Counted from the first letter of the stretch, positions 43,186-54,820 are shown. The stretch: 64,000 nt of DNA from Undaria pinnatifida (GCA_012845835.1 JABAKD010000004.1:1117501-1181500); one strand, 5' to 3'. Translations and numbers: made by a program. Notes: generated by a model not told the origin, from the letters alone.

Positions 43186-44597
43186 GTACCGAGTTGGTTG
43201 GTGACATGCATGCTTGTACGGGATGTTCAATGTCGACGGCTATTAGGAAAGAAATTTCTCATGAAACTAAACGTAGATCAAATAAAAAGTTGGGCAGAGT
43301 TTTTGTTGACCTGGGACGGAGGAAGGACGTTGCGTCCGTAGGGGGTAAACATTACCCCATGATTGTGAAGAATGGTTCCACAAGGCGTGCATGGATGTAT
43401 TTCCTGAGAAATAAATCAGACGCTGGCAGTGCTTTCCGAAGTTTTCTCGCGAGTGTGCGTGCTGATGGGATCCCATCATTGGTTGAGATTGTTACATCTG
43501 ACAATGGAGGGGGGGGGTTTGGGGGGGAATTCGCATCTGTGTGCAATGAGCTTTTGATCAAACAAGAGTTCACTCCGGCTTATAGTCCGTAATATAATAG
43601 TGTTGCAGAGCGTGGGTCGGGATTGATTGAGGAGGCCGCGATGGCGGCTCGTATTCAGGCGAAAGTTCTTTTTGGGCTTGTGCAGTTACCTAAGACTGAC
43701 AAACTCTGGGCTGAAGCTATGCACTGGGCTTGCGAAGCAATGAACCACACCGCATGTTCTGCTAACCCTGACTCTGAGTCACCGTATGAGATGTGGTATG
43801 GAGAACCTCGTCCTGCTAGACCGCATCCGTTTTTGAAACCGGCGTACTGCAGGTGGCAGCGACCGTCGAAGCTGTTACCGGAAGGTGAAACTTGCTTTTA
43901 TGTCGGTCCTTCGAGAGACCACCCCCGTGATTGTCATAGAGTACTTACGAGGGCTGGGAATATTCAGGAAGCGAGAGATGTGACGTGGGAGGTGTTGCCG
44001 TCACAGCTCTCTCCACTGCAACCTTCCTTGCCGATAGAGGTCGCAGAGGAGGGAGGGGAGGAAAGTGACGACGCTGTAGAAACCGAGGTAAGGCCGATTG
44101 TTGGGAGAGGAGTTGCCCACACACTTCTAAGACGTGATGTAACGGATTCTGGTGCAGGAATCAATGAGGTTGTCAGTGTTGATGCAGGCAGTGTAGGCCA
44201 ATCCCCCTCTGTTCCATCTTCCCCCTCTGAACCGTCTTCGCCCGTGAACAATTCCTCTGATAGAGCAGCTCCTTCTGTGTCTTCTCCAGCGCCTGAGACT
44301 GATGGGGAGGGGCAGGGAAGGCAGGAGGCAGGGAAGGTAGAGATGGGGAATCCAGGAGGGGATGATGAGGTAGAGTCGATTGCGCCAGGAGGGCATGATG
44401 ATGTAGAGTCGATTGGGTCGGGAGGACCGGTAGAGGCGGAGGCACCCCCTCCAGCGGCTCGTCGTTCGCGGCATGTCGCTGAGCTTGCTGACTTTAATAC
44501 TCCTGCGCGTGTGAATGATGAAGTAAGAAACGTAGAACTCGCTCGCAAACCCGTGCAGTTAACCAGCAGAGCGTACCCGGCCTTGTGGCCACCCTAG
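43158..44597 (+). pseudogene. copia integrase with one in-frame stop
   Basis: The HHCC-type N-terminus is HAHEGLLRTTAKRL ... HACTGC. The catalytic residues are recognisable: Asp in VFVDLGRRKD, Asp in VTSDNGGGG and Glu in SVAERGSG, with DD35E-like spacing. A single TAA at 43591, probably CAA in the ancestor, interrupts AYSP-x-YNSVAERG. A long Glu/Ser/Pro-rich linker (43990-44460) follows, as in other copia polyproteins before the reverse transcriptase. Confidence 0.85.
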
Positions 44598-44719
44598 GAC
44601 CCATCTCCGCATCATAGATAGTATATGCACTTGTGGCGGAGCAGAGAGCAGGTGATGTAATCGAATTGCCTAAATAACTGGTTCAGGATGTTGGGTCAGA
44701 GCCTGGTAGCTATCAAGAA

Positions 44720-45595
44720 GCCCAGCAATCAAAGTACGCCAAGATTTGGGAGGTAGCCAGGTCTGCCGAAGTTGAAGGCTTGATTAAAGCAGAAACGTTC
44801 ACGTTAGCAGTAAATGTCCCAGTGGTCTGTAATGTGATTGATGCTAGATCGGTTTTCAAATGGAAAGCAGACAAAACAGGGAATATAGTAAAGGCCAAGG
44901 CTAGGCTTGTGGCGAAGGGCTTCAAGCAGAAGTATGGGGTGGTCTGTCTTGAGACTTTCTCGCCTACCGCAAATGTTGCATCTCAGCGATGTTAGTAGCG
45001 TTGGCGTGCAAGTACAACTTGAAAGTACTTCACTGGGATAGTGAGCAAGCGTTTGCTCAGTCGGAATTGGATCACGAGGTGTTCATGAAGTTGCCTCCTG
45101 GCTGCTGTTCGATGTCAGGAAAGGTTGACCGTTTGAACAAGAGTTTGTACGAATTGAAGCAGGCATCTAGAACATTCTACAAGAGGCTAGTGTTGGACCT
45201 GAAGAGGATTGGTTTCCAGCAGTATATATCTGACCCCTGTGTTCTGCGTTTCATGATGGGAGAGGAGGTGGTGGGGATGGTCGCGATTCACGTGTGGATG
45301 AATTCTGTATGCAGAAATTAAGAGTCTGGCTAAAGTGGTTGTGGAAGCACTAGGTGACTCTCTTCCTACGAAGAATTTGGGTGAGGTCAAGTTCTTTCTT
45401 GGTTGCGGATTTATTCGCGACCGTGGGGTTGGCACGATTGAGCTTTCTCAAGAGAGATACATCAGGAGTATTTCGAGAGATTCAATATTTGTCGCACCAG
45501 CTCGATCCCTGCTTCCCTTGCCAACGATGACAGGTCTTATAAAGAGGGTGAGGAGGCAGGAGATGTGCCGTTCCGAGAGGTGGTGGGGAGTCTGA
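44720..45595 (+). pseudogene. copia reverse transcriptase (RVT_2), broken
   Basis: Three frames in order read YAKIWEVARSAEVEGLIKAE and KARLVAKGFKQKYG; then LHWDSEQAFAQSELDHEVFM and DRLNKSLYELKQASRTFYKR; then SLAKVVVEALGDSLPTKNLG and VKFFLGCGF. A TG insertion near 45294 destroys the expected HVDD active-site motif (it now reads IHVWMN). No full-length enzyme can be made. Confidence 0.85.
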
Positions 45596-46236
45596 TGTGG
45601 ATCGCCAGCCAGACGAGGCCCGACATCTCGAATGCTGTGCGGGCTGTGGCGAGGCACTCTCACGCGCCAAAGAGAAGCCACAGGAAGGCAGCCCAGAAGA
45701 ACCTGAATTATTTTCTGGAAACGGCGCATCTAACTCTGAAGTTTAAGCAGGACAGTTCGGTAGACGTAGGCACGTTGGTGTACGTAGATACCGACTTTGC
45801 GAGCAAGGCCACTGACCGTAGATCAGTTTCGGGAGCGATGGTGTTTGTGGCTGCGAGGATTTCTAGGACGCAGAAATGCGTTTCAAACTCGACTTCTGAA
45901 GCAGAGTATCTTGCGATGGGCAATGGTGTAAAGGAGGCTCTGTTCGTGAACGGAATACTTCAGTTCCTGAGGCCTAGCAGGAAACCTCGTAAGATCGACG
46001 TCCTTGAGGACACCGAAGGAGAGATTGCGCTTGCAGAGAATCCGCTTAGCTCGAATTGGAGTAAGCACATCGACGTGAGGCACCACTTTCTTAGGAATTT
46101 GACCGAGGAGGGTATGATCGAGGTCACGCATGTTCCCAGCGAAAAACAGCGTGCGGACATCCTCACGAAGGCTCTGCCGAGAGGTTCTTTTGAAGTTCAC
46201 CGCGACTTTGCACTTGGCTCGAGGGATGAGAAGTAG
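45565..46236 (+). pseudogene. copia RNase H domain, frame intact
   Basis: The frame reads VGSLMWIASQTRPDISNAV, VYVDTDFASKATDRRSVSG, SNSTSEAEYLAMGNGVKE, EDTEGEIALAENPLSSNWSK and KHIDVRHHFLRNLTEEGMI, ending at a stop at 46234-46236. Acidic residues in VDTD, SEAE and EDTE fit the catalytic set. It is the best-preserved part of the element, but it is not translatable in context because of upstream breaks. Confidence 0.85.
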
Positions 46237-46303
46237 AATTCTGAGTCGTATTTTTTTTTATTTTATTTGATATATATATTTGGGCTGGTAGATACAACAG
46301 TCC

Positions 46304-46313
46304 CTAGGGAGGG
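46304..46313 (+). promoter_or_regulatory. polypurine tract of the copia element
   Basis: CTAGGGAGGG immediately precedes the 3' LTR, the expected site for plus-strand priming. Confidence 0.7.
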
Positions 46314-46743
46314 TGTTCGTGATAGCGGCCGTGCGTATCGACTGAGTGGCGGTAGAACATCTGATTGGATTATTTGAATGGCGGAACTGTCGATCCGAGG
46401 TTGCCGAACTAGCACATAGGAATACCCTTTGTGGTGCTGGGGTAGTTCGGTAGATTGTACACACCTAACGGTTATACATTGGACCGTAGGAGTATGTATG
46501 GTACATCGGACAGTTGTCAGGTATAATACTCCCGTATTGTTGCTAGAGGTCGGATTAACGGCTTTTATTGCCGTGATCGGTACGTTGCATTGGTCCGATT
46601 GTGTGCATCTTTCCGAAGTGGCGAGGGAGCTCGCAGCTTTTGTGCTCGCCCCACTCGTTCCTTCCACTTCCCGACCTGTCTCTCCAGACCAAGGTCTCAT
46701 TAATACAATATCTCTTTCTCCAGAAGTCACGGATTTACCAACA
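46314..46743 (+). repeat. 3' LTR of the copia element
   Basis: 430 bp, TG...CA, direct repeat of 40285-40712. Confidence 0.9.
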
Positions 46744-46749
46744 CATAGC

Positions 46750-47996
46750 CGCCTTGAACAATACTTTGAAAACCCTAGTGCCGAGCGCTTTTTCCGTGAC
46801 ACGCTTGGTGCTTACAAACGAGGTCCTGCAGCCGTCATTAGTAAAGCGTTGGTGGCTGGGTTGCAACCCCCCGAATTCAAGCTTAAGGTTGGGCATCAGA
46901 TTGAAGTGAGAGGGGCCTAGAAGGGCAAACCAAGGAAGTTTTTGATCTGGTGCGGAAGGTGGCCGTCGAATGGCGCACGGTGGAGAAGGCTGATAAGCAG
47001 CGGCACCAAACACGTACTGGTCGGGTGAATTCGTGCAGGCAGTCGTCCGCGAAGCCGTGTCCCGGGGTATCGGCCGGTGGGGTGGTCGATAAGACCTCTA
47101 CCGGGGTGGTAACTTGTTTCGAATGCCGTAAGCCCGGCCACCTCGCTCGTAACTGCCCCCTGCACACCTTTCCTTCGAAAAACTCCTCGCCGCCCGCGGG
47201 GGGGCGGGGAAACGGGGGGCATGGGTGGTCCACGGGGCGTGGACGGCCGCCGACGCCAGCGCAGCAGCGGCGACCGCAGCAGCAGCAGCAGCAGCAGCAA
47301 CGTCAACCGCAGCACCCGCCGCCGCAGCAGCAGCGCTTCTCGGCGCATCAACCCGGCTCGACGCCTTCTTCTGGAGCGGAGAAGGGTCACTGTCGGGCAT
47401 CTTCAACTGTTTCCCATCAGCACCACGTTGGCGGTCGTGCGGTTTTTTCTGGTGACACCGAGCCAGCGGGCGCAGGCAGGGCGACCGAGTTTTTGCCCCC
47501 GGACCCGATTCCGTCTTCAGCTACTTCCCCGGCGTCGGTAAATACACCGGCAGCTGACGGGCCAGGGGAATCGGGGCCGTACGTACCAGCGTTTCGAGGC
47601 GTGCTGCCCGGTGGTATGTCTGGGTTTGGTTCCGAGGGCGTGGCCGTCGACGAACGCGAAAAATGGTGTCAAGTCAGCTTGTCGGCGCCCGGGGCGGCTG
47701 TTATGGCTGCTGTTGATGCTGTTGCCATACTCGACTCGGGGTCTGGTATCACGACCATGTCTGCTGGGATTGCGAACGAGTTGCAAGCGGCATTTCCTGA
47801 TGTGCAAGTTGTGGGGGGCATGGCGCACCCGGGTAAGCTCAAGGTGGCAGACGGCCGTGTGCTCGTGGTCCAGGAGAGGACATGCCCGGTGCGGATTGCT
47901 CTGCACACCAGCTGGGGTTTAGTCACCATGGATCTGTTTTCTTTGCAGTCATGCCGGGCGACGACGATGTTTTCATTCTCGGAAACCCAACTTTGA
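46750..47996 (+). pseudogene. gypsy gag and protease
   Basis: The gag remnant reads RFFRDTLGAYKRG and LVAGLQPPEFKLKVGHQIEV, with a stop at 46918. From 46950 the next frame carries the zinc knuckle CFECRKPGHLARNC, a Gln/Arg-rich stretch with poly-Gln, then the aspartic protease motif VAILDSGSGITTMSAGI. The frame shifts near 47950, and VMPGDDDVFILGNPTLKLLG (47950-48010) completes the protease. Confidence 0.8.
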
Positions 47997-48197
47997 AGCT
48001 GTTGGGCATCGATGTCTATGGCAGTTTGGGGGCGCGCGCCGAAACGTGCCGCCCTCGCCGGTGTCGGCACCGTGGCGTACCGGCAATGCCGCCGCGTCAT
48101 TATTAGTGTCGACGCTTTGGAGCAGCAGCCGTGCGGGACGCCGGAGGAGCCGGATGAGGCCGTGGAGCGCTTGGTGGCGTGAGGGCCGGACATCGAC

Positions 48198-49273
48198 ATG
48201 AGCCCGGAGGAGGAATTACGGGCCAGATCTGAGGCGCTGGAGGAGACCGTTCTGGCGTCGGCGGCTGCTGGGTTGGATGAATCGCGCATGATGCGTCTTC
48301 GTAACGTCATTGGGAGGCGCTGGAATGCGTTTCGGCGTGGGTTACTCAGGGGCGACCCGCCCGCGCGTGTCGAGCCGCTGCGCGCCACCCTTAAGCCGAG
48401 CGCTCGGCCGGTCAAGGCTCGGCCGCGCGTCTACAACCCCGTCAAGACCGCCTGGTTGGCCGCATTCATGGATTCGTTGGCGGCTCTGGGGCTTGTTTTC
48501 CTTAGTATGCAGGCGGTGTGGGCCAGTGCAGCTATGGCTGCGCCAAACAAAGGGGGGGTTCGCTTGGTGAGCGATTTCCGGGCTGCAAACCAGCGCGTCG
48601 AGAAGGTGCCGGGGGTGATGCCAAATCAGGAAGCAAGCATCGCCAAGCTGAGTGAGGCTAACGTTTACGGCAGTCTTGACCTTTTGCAAGGTTACCGGCG
48701 ACGCTCGCTGGCACCGGAAGTGCAAGGGATTTTTACGATCGCCACGCCGGGCGGTTTGTATACGCCTACGCGAGTACCGCAAGGATTTTGAACGCCACCT
48801 CCTACTTCCAAGCGACGCTTACACGCGTGCTGGAGGGGCTGGATTGCATGATTTGGGTGAACGACGTGATTTGTTGGGATTTGGACGAGATTGACTTGTT
48901 CAATACGTTGGAGCTGATCCTGGAGCGCTTGGAAGAGGTTGGATTGTACGCTGCGGCTCACAAGTGCACGGTTTCCGAAACTAGCAACATTTGGTGCGGG
49001 AAGTTGTACTCGCAGGGGCAAGTCAAGCACGATCCTGAGCGGTTGACGGGCTTGGCAACCATGAGGCGGCCCGAGACTGCGGACGAGTTAATGCAGTTCT
49101 TGCAGGCTGTTAATTGGCTGCGTACGTCTTTGACGTGCATGGCAGAGGTTGTTTATCCTCTTCGTGTTTTCCTGGAGGAGCATCTGGCGGGCGCCAAGCG
49201 TCGTACTAAACGTGTGGCATTTAACGGGGCGATTTCGGCCGGGGACTGGACCTCGGGGCTGATCGGGGCCTAG
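48198..49273 (+). pseudogene. gypsy reverse transcriptase with altered active site
   Basis: The frame reads ARPVKARPRVYNPVKTAWL, MAAPNKGGVRLVSDFRAAN, YGSLDLLQGYRRRSLAPEV and TPGGLYTPTRVPQGF, with a stop at 48789. The next frame has SYFQATLTRVLEGLDCMIWV followed by ND in place of the usual DD of the catalytic box, then LERLEEVGLYAAAHKC. The Asp-to-Asn change alone should abolish polymerisation. Confidence 0.8.
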
Positions 49274-50099
49274 GAGGCGGCGCAGGGTTTTGTCGCTCAC
49301 GCTGTGGCTTTGTCTCACCCGAAACCGGGATGGGCAGTGCTCACCTTTCCGGATGCCTCCGATGAGCATTGAGGCAGTTTTCTCACGCAGATGCCCCAGG
49401 ACGAGCTCGACCGTGGTGTTTCGGTCGAGGACATGACTCACGAGCCTCTTGGGTTCCTGAGTGGGACCTTCAAAGGGTCACGGCAGCGCTGGACGACGGC
49501 GGATAAGGAAGGCTTCGCCGTGGTGAGTACTTTCACGCGGTTGGAGTTCCTTTTGTGGATAGGCGTGCATATTTATACTGACCACCGGAATGTAGCGTAC
49601 ATATATGATCCGGAGGCGTGCGTGTCGTCTGTTGCGAAGACGACGGCGCAGCGTTTGCACCAGTGGAAGGCGGTATTGGGGCAATACGACTATACCATTG
49701 TGCACATCGCCGGAGACCGTAACTGCTGGGGGGATTTGCTCTCGAGGTGGGTGACTGTCTTTTCGGTGAGTGTTCGCGCTACCGCGGTGTATGCAGCTAG
49801 CGCGCCCGATGAAACTCTTCCGTCCAAGCAGGTGATCCGGGACGCGCAGCAAGCGTCACGGGCAAACCTGGGCACGCTCGCGTGGGGGGCTACGTCGTTC
49901 ATGACGAACGTTGGTCAAGTGAGCTTGGATGCCGAGGGGCTTTTTCGGCTCCCGGTTAATGGGTGCGCGGGGTTGTGGATTTCGAGAGGAGCTAAGCAGC
50001 TTCAGGCACGGTTGATGGTGTGTGCTCACATGAAGGAGGCTGGTCATCGGGGTGCCTGGGCTACTCTGCAATGGTTGTCAGAATACTGCTATTGGCTTT
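49274..50099 (+). pseudogene. gypsy RNase H and integrase zinc-binding start
   Basis: A tethered RNase H reads GFLSGTFKGSRQRWTTADKE, IYTDHRNVAYIYD and VHIAGDRNCWGDLLSRW, after TGAG at about 49369. The HHCC zinc finger begins ARLMVCAHMKEAGHRGAW and is cut at YWLL by the insertion. Confidence 0.8.
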
Positions 50100-50537
50100 T
50101 GTCATGGATAATGTGTGATACCCTGGCACGGTGGTTTAAGAGGCTGTGCCGTCGACGTTAGTCGAGGTGATGGCACGGTGCGAGAGGATAGCCTGAAAGA
50201 CGAAGTGCTTTCGAGATGTAGAGAAGGTGTTGAATAGCACAACGGTGGCGCTTAATTTGGCCAATACACACAGATATAACCCGCAGAGTTGCAGGAGCCC
50301 AGACGACGGCTGCTTCCCGGAGATGACCAGGACAGCTATGATCCGGAAAGATCTACAAGAGAGAGCCACACGAGAAAGTGAGCTACCTGGATATCAAACG
50401 GAGAATCCTATGGAAGTAATTCTTCCGCACACATACGTACGTTGCACTCGAACCGACACATGTGAGATCTACGATACACAAGAGCAATGCTATTGAACAT
50501 TGACTCATAATGGCTATGTGCTAACATTTCCATAACA
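50100..50537 (-). repeat. 3' LTR of the nested copia relic
   Basis: 438 bp. Its last 42 bp (GAACATTGACTC(A/G)TAATGG, TGTGCTAACATTTCCAT) are repeated at 52137-52180. Confidence 0.75.
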
Positions 50538-50548
50538 CTCCCCCTCAA
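50538..50548 (-). promoter_or_regulatory. polypurine tract of the nested copia relic
   Basis: The minus strand reads TTGAGGGGGAG directly before the LTR start TGTTATGG. It fixes the orientation of the relic. Confidence 0.6.
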
Positions 50549-50979
50549 TGGAAGTTGCTCTAACTCGTACCAAACTAATGATGATTAATTCAAGTAAGTA
50601 TTTTCGTTTCATGCGTTTCAACCACTAAAGTACCACGTGATGTTACAGTCCTATACGTGGAACAATACATTAATGCGCTTGCTAAAGAGTACCTGCTGCT
50701 GCACAAACCAAACTACCGTGACTTCCAATCCTACATGGCTCGTTCAACCAGTGATGGTGCGAGGCCGAATGTCGATTACAGAAAGAGCAAGTTGATTCGC
50801 ACAAACAGAACAGATTCAAAACAAACACACAAACATATAACACGACTAATTGAACTGGCTGTTGATGATGAACTGGCTGTTGATGAAGTCGTTCACGCTG
50901 AACTTGCTGATGATGTCCAGCAGGTTCCTGAAGCGATGCTTGTTCAGGTGATTTTTGCCGATGTCGGCAGGGTTGTCCT

Positions 50980-52130
50980 CCCTTGAATGCACCGAAAAAC
51001 CCTGAAGGCAAGCGGTGGTCCTGTGCAGGCGACTCTGAGGAGAAGGATGAAGGTGCCGCCGGAGTGGCGGCAGACGCAGTCGGAGGCGTCTGGGAAAAGG
51101 CAGAAGACGAAGTTGCCGCAGCCGGTGGAGCGCGTTGGGCGCTGAAGGAGAACCCGAACGAAGTCGGCTCAGCGGGAGCCTGCGCCGCCGTCGCCGGAGT
51201 CGATTGCGCCAAGTGAGCGCTCCGGATGTTGGGCAGGTTGACCCAACCAGCGGAATGTAGCAGCGCCAGGTTGGCAACCAAGCCTTGGAGCTCCTTCTGC
51301 TTGTTCGCGCGAAGCTCCTGCTGTTTCTGACACTGAGCATCGCTGTGCGTGGTGGTGTTGTCGTAGGAGCACCATTTCGGCTGAGCACCCCCCCCACTAC
51401 CGCCGCGCTTGTTCTTCCACTTCTTCTTCCCCGGCTTCGGACGGTTCTTCTGCACTTGTTGGGGGCAGTCACGCTGGAAATGCCCGTACGCCTTGCATCG
51501 ATGGCACTGGTCGGATGAGGACGCCGCCATCGCGCCCCCCCGGCCCGAGACCACGGGCCCCGACGCTTTGCGCTACTGTTGGTCTACGTAAAAGCGGTTG
51601 GCCGTCTCCTGGAGACGGCCAACGGACGTGAATTCCTCACGGTATTGCATCTATCTCACGGATGAACTTCAACTCTGGGGCCTTCGTCAGGCCCGAGAGC
51701 ATGATGTCTAGGTAGACCTCCTTGGAGACCTCCTCCCCCAGACCCTGGAGGCAAATCTTGAGATCAATTCCTTTCGTGAAGAATTCGATGGGATCCCCGC
51801 CCGCCAGGTGCCGAAGGCCGAAAATCTCTCTGTGACACGCACGCCGATTTTCCTGGGTGTGAGCGTCAAAACGCTCGTTGAGGGCCTTCCAGGCCTCCGT
51901 TTCATCCGCCGCCTCTTCGTGAGTAAGGACAGTGGCGTGCGCAGACCCGGAGGTGACAAAGAAGAGGAGGGAGAACAGGCAACTGTTAGCCTGGTCCCAC
52001 TAGGCCCTATCTCCGTCGTCCGGCTCAGGTTCCGCAGGGCTGTCGGCCCCGGCTAGGATGGGCTTAAGATCCGGCGCGAAGAGGTTGACTGCGTTCCGGA
52101 GTTTTGTCTTCCACACGTAAAAACCCTGAT
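50980..52130 (-). pseudogene. copia gag of the nested relic
   Basis: The frame reads FYVWKTKLRNAVNLFAPDLK near 52110, then the UBN2 gag core (TEAWKALNERFDAHTQENRR, LAGGDPIEFFTKGIDL, EEVSKEVYLDIMLSGLTKAP). After a frameshift at about 51650 it carries the zinc knuckle CHRCKAYGHFQRDC and a second Cys/His cluster, WCSYDNTTTHSDAQC. It ends in an Ala/Pro/Ser-rich tail. The frame is broken in at least two places. Confidence 0.75.
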
Positions 52131-52180
52131 TGGTACTGAACATTGACTCGTAATGGCTATGTGCTAACATTTCCATGACA

Positions 52181-53010
52181 GTTTTGCATGGAGGAGCACG
52201 TAGCCGAGTTTGTCAAGCAGTGTCTCCATTGCGTGGATTCTAAAGCAGGGGAGAAAGTGCCTCGTCCGCTTGGGGAGACGGTGCACGGCACCAGGCCGGG
52301 TGAAGTGGTCCACTTCGCCTATCCCCATGTTGGAGCGAGCGGGCCGTTGGAAGACTTTAGCGTGGATGAGGACGGGGGGTACCCATACATCCTCTTGATG
52401 ATGGACGATATGAGCAATTGCGTTTGGCTTGAGCCCACGGAAGCATGCAATGCCCGTTTGACATCGCAGCATCTCTTGACCTGGTGTAAGATTATTAGGG
52501 TTCCGGAGGTGTGGGTGAGTGACACTGCTTCCCATTTTAAGAATCAAATGATGGCTGCGTTAGAGAAGCCTGCTGGTGTTGACAGGAGGTTTTCAGTTGC
52601 GAATTGACCTTGGTCTAATTGTACGAACGGATGATGCGTGAGGTGGTGCGTACTTTGAAGGCCATGATTCATGAAGAGCGGCGGACCGCCCAGGATTGAG
52701 TAGAGGTAGTACCGACGGTTCAGTGGCCCCTGAATACTGCGTTTCGCGAAAGGTACGGCTCTACCCCGTATCATTTCATGTTCGGTAGAGCGCCTTGCAT
52801 AGCGTTGTCCACGTTGGCGTTGTCGACCGGACAGGATTGGCAGGTGGATGTGCTGGACGAGAAGGCTTTTCGGGCGAAGGTGCAGAGCGTGGTCGCGGCG
52901 CAGAGTCAGTTGCGCAAGGAGGTATTGGATAAGGTGCAGGCGAATCGTGGTAAGCAGCGTGCGGCCGCGAGTCGGGGAAGTTTGCCGGTTTTTTTGTTGG
53001 TGATTATGTC
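52181..53010 (+). pseudogene. gypsy integrase, second half
   Basis: The sequence resumes with MEEHVAEFVKQCLHC, completing the HHCC finger. It continues LLMMDDMSNCVWLEPTEA (first catalytic Asp), EVWVSDTASHFKNQM (second) and, after stops, YHFMFGRAPCIALST. An apparent deletion or frameshift removes a clean third catalytic Glu. Confidence 0.75.
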
Positions 53011-53470
53011 TTGGTAGCTCGGGTGCGGCGGAATGGCTGGACGCCAAAATTGCTGATGACGTGGACTGGGCCGTGGCGTGTGGTGGTCGCTGAACGACCG
53101 CATGTGTATGGCGTGCAGAATATTGTATCTGGGGAAGTTCGAGACGTTCATGTTGCTCGGACGCGTTTTTATGCGTATGCTGCTCTTGAGATCACTGCCG
53201 AGTTAAAAGACGTTTTTCAACATGCCTTCACACAAGAAGAGGATAGTTTGAGATGGCAGCAATTGTGGATTTGGCGATTGTGGAGGAAGGGTCTGGCTTT
53301 GAGGTGGAATTGGAGTGGGCTGGATTTGACACGGACGAGAATATGTGGGAGGATCTAGCGAAGATATGGGGCGCGGCTCCTCAATTTGTAAAGCCGGAAT
53401 TGCGTAAGTCAAGACTGAAACGGGGAGTAAGGACGATGCTGAAGCGGCAATGTGGTATTACGCTGTAAGT
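53011..53470 (+). pseudogene. gypsy integrase C-terminus and chromodomain
   Basis: The first frame reads RRNGWTPKLLMTWTGPWRVV, VQNIVSGEVRDVHVARTRFY. The overlapping frame from 53253 reads VDLAIVEEGSGFEVELEWAG and FDTDENMWEDLAKIWGAAPQ, a chromodomain-like fold signature (aromatic W, FD, WE). A frameshift separates the two. Confidence 0.75.
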
Positions 53471-54060
53471 TCTCCGCGGTTTGCGCGTGACTTGTGTGAA
53501 GGTCGTCTTGGAGTGTTTTGGTGGATTTTTTTCCCGTGGGTTCTTTGTGCGTTATTTTGATAAATTTCATCTTCGCGTGTTGTATGCGCGTCTATATATC
53601 ACGAATATACTTGTTATTACCTTGGCGTATTTCTATCGCGAAAAATGGCGGTTGCCCATGTAGTATTTATTGATTATATTGCTGTATTTTAATGCATGAT
53701 TTGTGGCTGGTGATCAAGTCTGAACGTTCTTGTGAAGTATTATAATGTTTCATGACGTGTAATCATTTGGTATGGTACAAGGGCTCCGCATGGGCGCCGG
53801 CATTCGCCGGCGCCCATGCTTCGGGTAGGGCAGGGCAGCACTTCGACAACTTGAGGTGTAGCTGTCCGATTTGGCATGCATTGAACTTTAAAGTAATGCC
53901 AAGAGTTTAATATGAACATGGGATTATGAAAGTCATGATTTGACAGAAAAAAAACGTAATATTATACAACAAAGAAGGCAAGGATAGGCGAAACACACTA
54001 TCTATGTTAAATAAGCCGTCAAGTAAAAGTTGGCGTCTATCAAACAAAAATACCGAAAAG
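53471..54060 (+). other. gypsy 3' flanking region, no gene
   Basis: AT-rich sequence with the hairpin at 53788-53819. An LTR cannot be defined, since only one copy is present. Confidence 0.4.
53788..53819. terminator. perfect 14-bp GC-rich hairpin
   Basis: GCATGGGCGCCGGC, loop ATTC, then its exact complement. It lies 320 bp past the chromodomain stop, so it may fold at the 3' end of the gypsy transcript. A transcript-end role is inference. Confidence 0.45.
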
Positions 54061-54820
54061 AGCATTATTGAGAACCTGCGTCGCCTCTAGGCCAAACAAA
54101 AGAGGTCTTGGCATTAATGAAGAGACTGCACTGCTGTGCCCGTTGCAATGGGGGTTCGACGTCGACAGGATGCAAAGTCGGTTTGCATCAAACGTCGACA
54201 TGGGCCCATGTCAGCCGGCGAGGTTTTGGAAGAAGATTGCTTTGTTTGTTACGTGAAGGCTGTCGCATTGATTGGTCTGCGTGGTTGCGGGCGAGGAGAA
54301 AAACGAAGAAGAGGAGGGCGATCTCTCGTTGAGGCGGCGTTGTCTAAGATAGGTGCGGGGGTGGCTTTGCTCGTACGGGAGGTCGGTGTAGCGCTTCTTC
54401 TCTGTTTTTTTCTGGAGAAGGCGGGATATGTGTGTCTGCTATCTTTTCTTCGTGGGTGCTTTCACGTTGTCGAAATCGGACGCGTCCCCTCAATTCATAA
54501 TATCCGGAGTGTCTCTACCATGACGACTGCTGATGGTGCCGTGCGTATTTCCCAGAGACTGACATATTATTTACTGGTAGAAATAATCATATACCTTTCT
54601 TTGCAACATTTTTTTTTCTTCATCCCATTTATCATCCCCGCACCATTCTCGCGATCCCTCCCAGTAGTAACTCAGATCTGGGGTCACATAGCGGGCCCTC
54701 CTCCTCCCTCCCCACTTCGGCACGTGCCTTCATTTTTACCGCGAGGAGAATCGAGCATTTTGTCTTCCCTCGTCGACTCGCGTCGAATTGTACCTAGCAG
54801 GCGCTCTCAGCAGTTGATCT
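54061..54820 (+). other. open frame of unknown significance
   Basis: A plus-strand frame stays open from 54136 to 54951 (271 codons), but it runs through a SINE in antisense and has no recognisable domain. I see no splice or codon evidence that it is a gene. Confidence 0.25.

Larger units (their letters stand above)
40285..46743 (+). mobile_element. full-length but inactivated Ty1/copia retrotransposon
   Basis: The LTRs (40285-40712, 428 bp; 46314-46743, 430 bp) begin TGTTCGTGAT and end CCAACA and are about 95 percent alike by eye. The order gag, protease, integrase, reverse transcriptase, RNase H is typical of Pseudoviridae. A polypurine tract (CTAGGGAGGG) abuts the 3' LTR. Defects are several frameshifts, stops at 41408 and 43591, a broken reverse transcriptase active site near 45290 and a SINE in gag. 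No target duplication was found (GTTTC on the left, CATAG on the right), so the flanks may have recombined. Confidence 0.9.
50100..52180 (-). mobile_element. gag-only copia relic nested in gypsy integrase
   Basis: In minus orientation the 3' LTR (50537-50100, 438 bp) starts TGTTATGG and ends CCATGACA. The polypurine tract TTGAGGGGGAG precedes it. The 5' LTR survives only as 44 bp (52180-52137). The LTR ends form an 8-bp inverted repeat (TGTCATGG/CCATGACA). The target duplication is imperfect: GCTTT (50095-50099) versus GTTTT (52181-52185). The interior contains gag only; protease through RNase H are missing. Confidence 0.8.
46744..53470 (+). mobile_element. Ty3/gypsy chromovirus, 5'-truncated and split by a copia relic
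   Basis: The coding order is gag, protease, reverse transcriptase, RNase H, integrase, chromodomain. The 5' LTR and gag start are missing; sequence starts at the copia 3' LTR boundary. The integrase is split at 50099/52181 by a nested copia element. No 3' LTR partner could be identified. Frameshifts and stops occur in every domain. Confidence 0.85.

Noticed and set aside
46744-46748. Target site duplication for the 40.3-46.7-kb copia element
   Set aside because: CATAG on the right does not match GTTTC on the left. Other LTR-end choices did not help.
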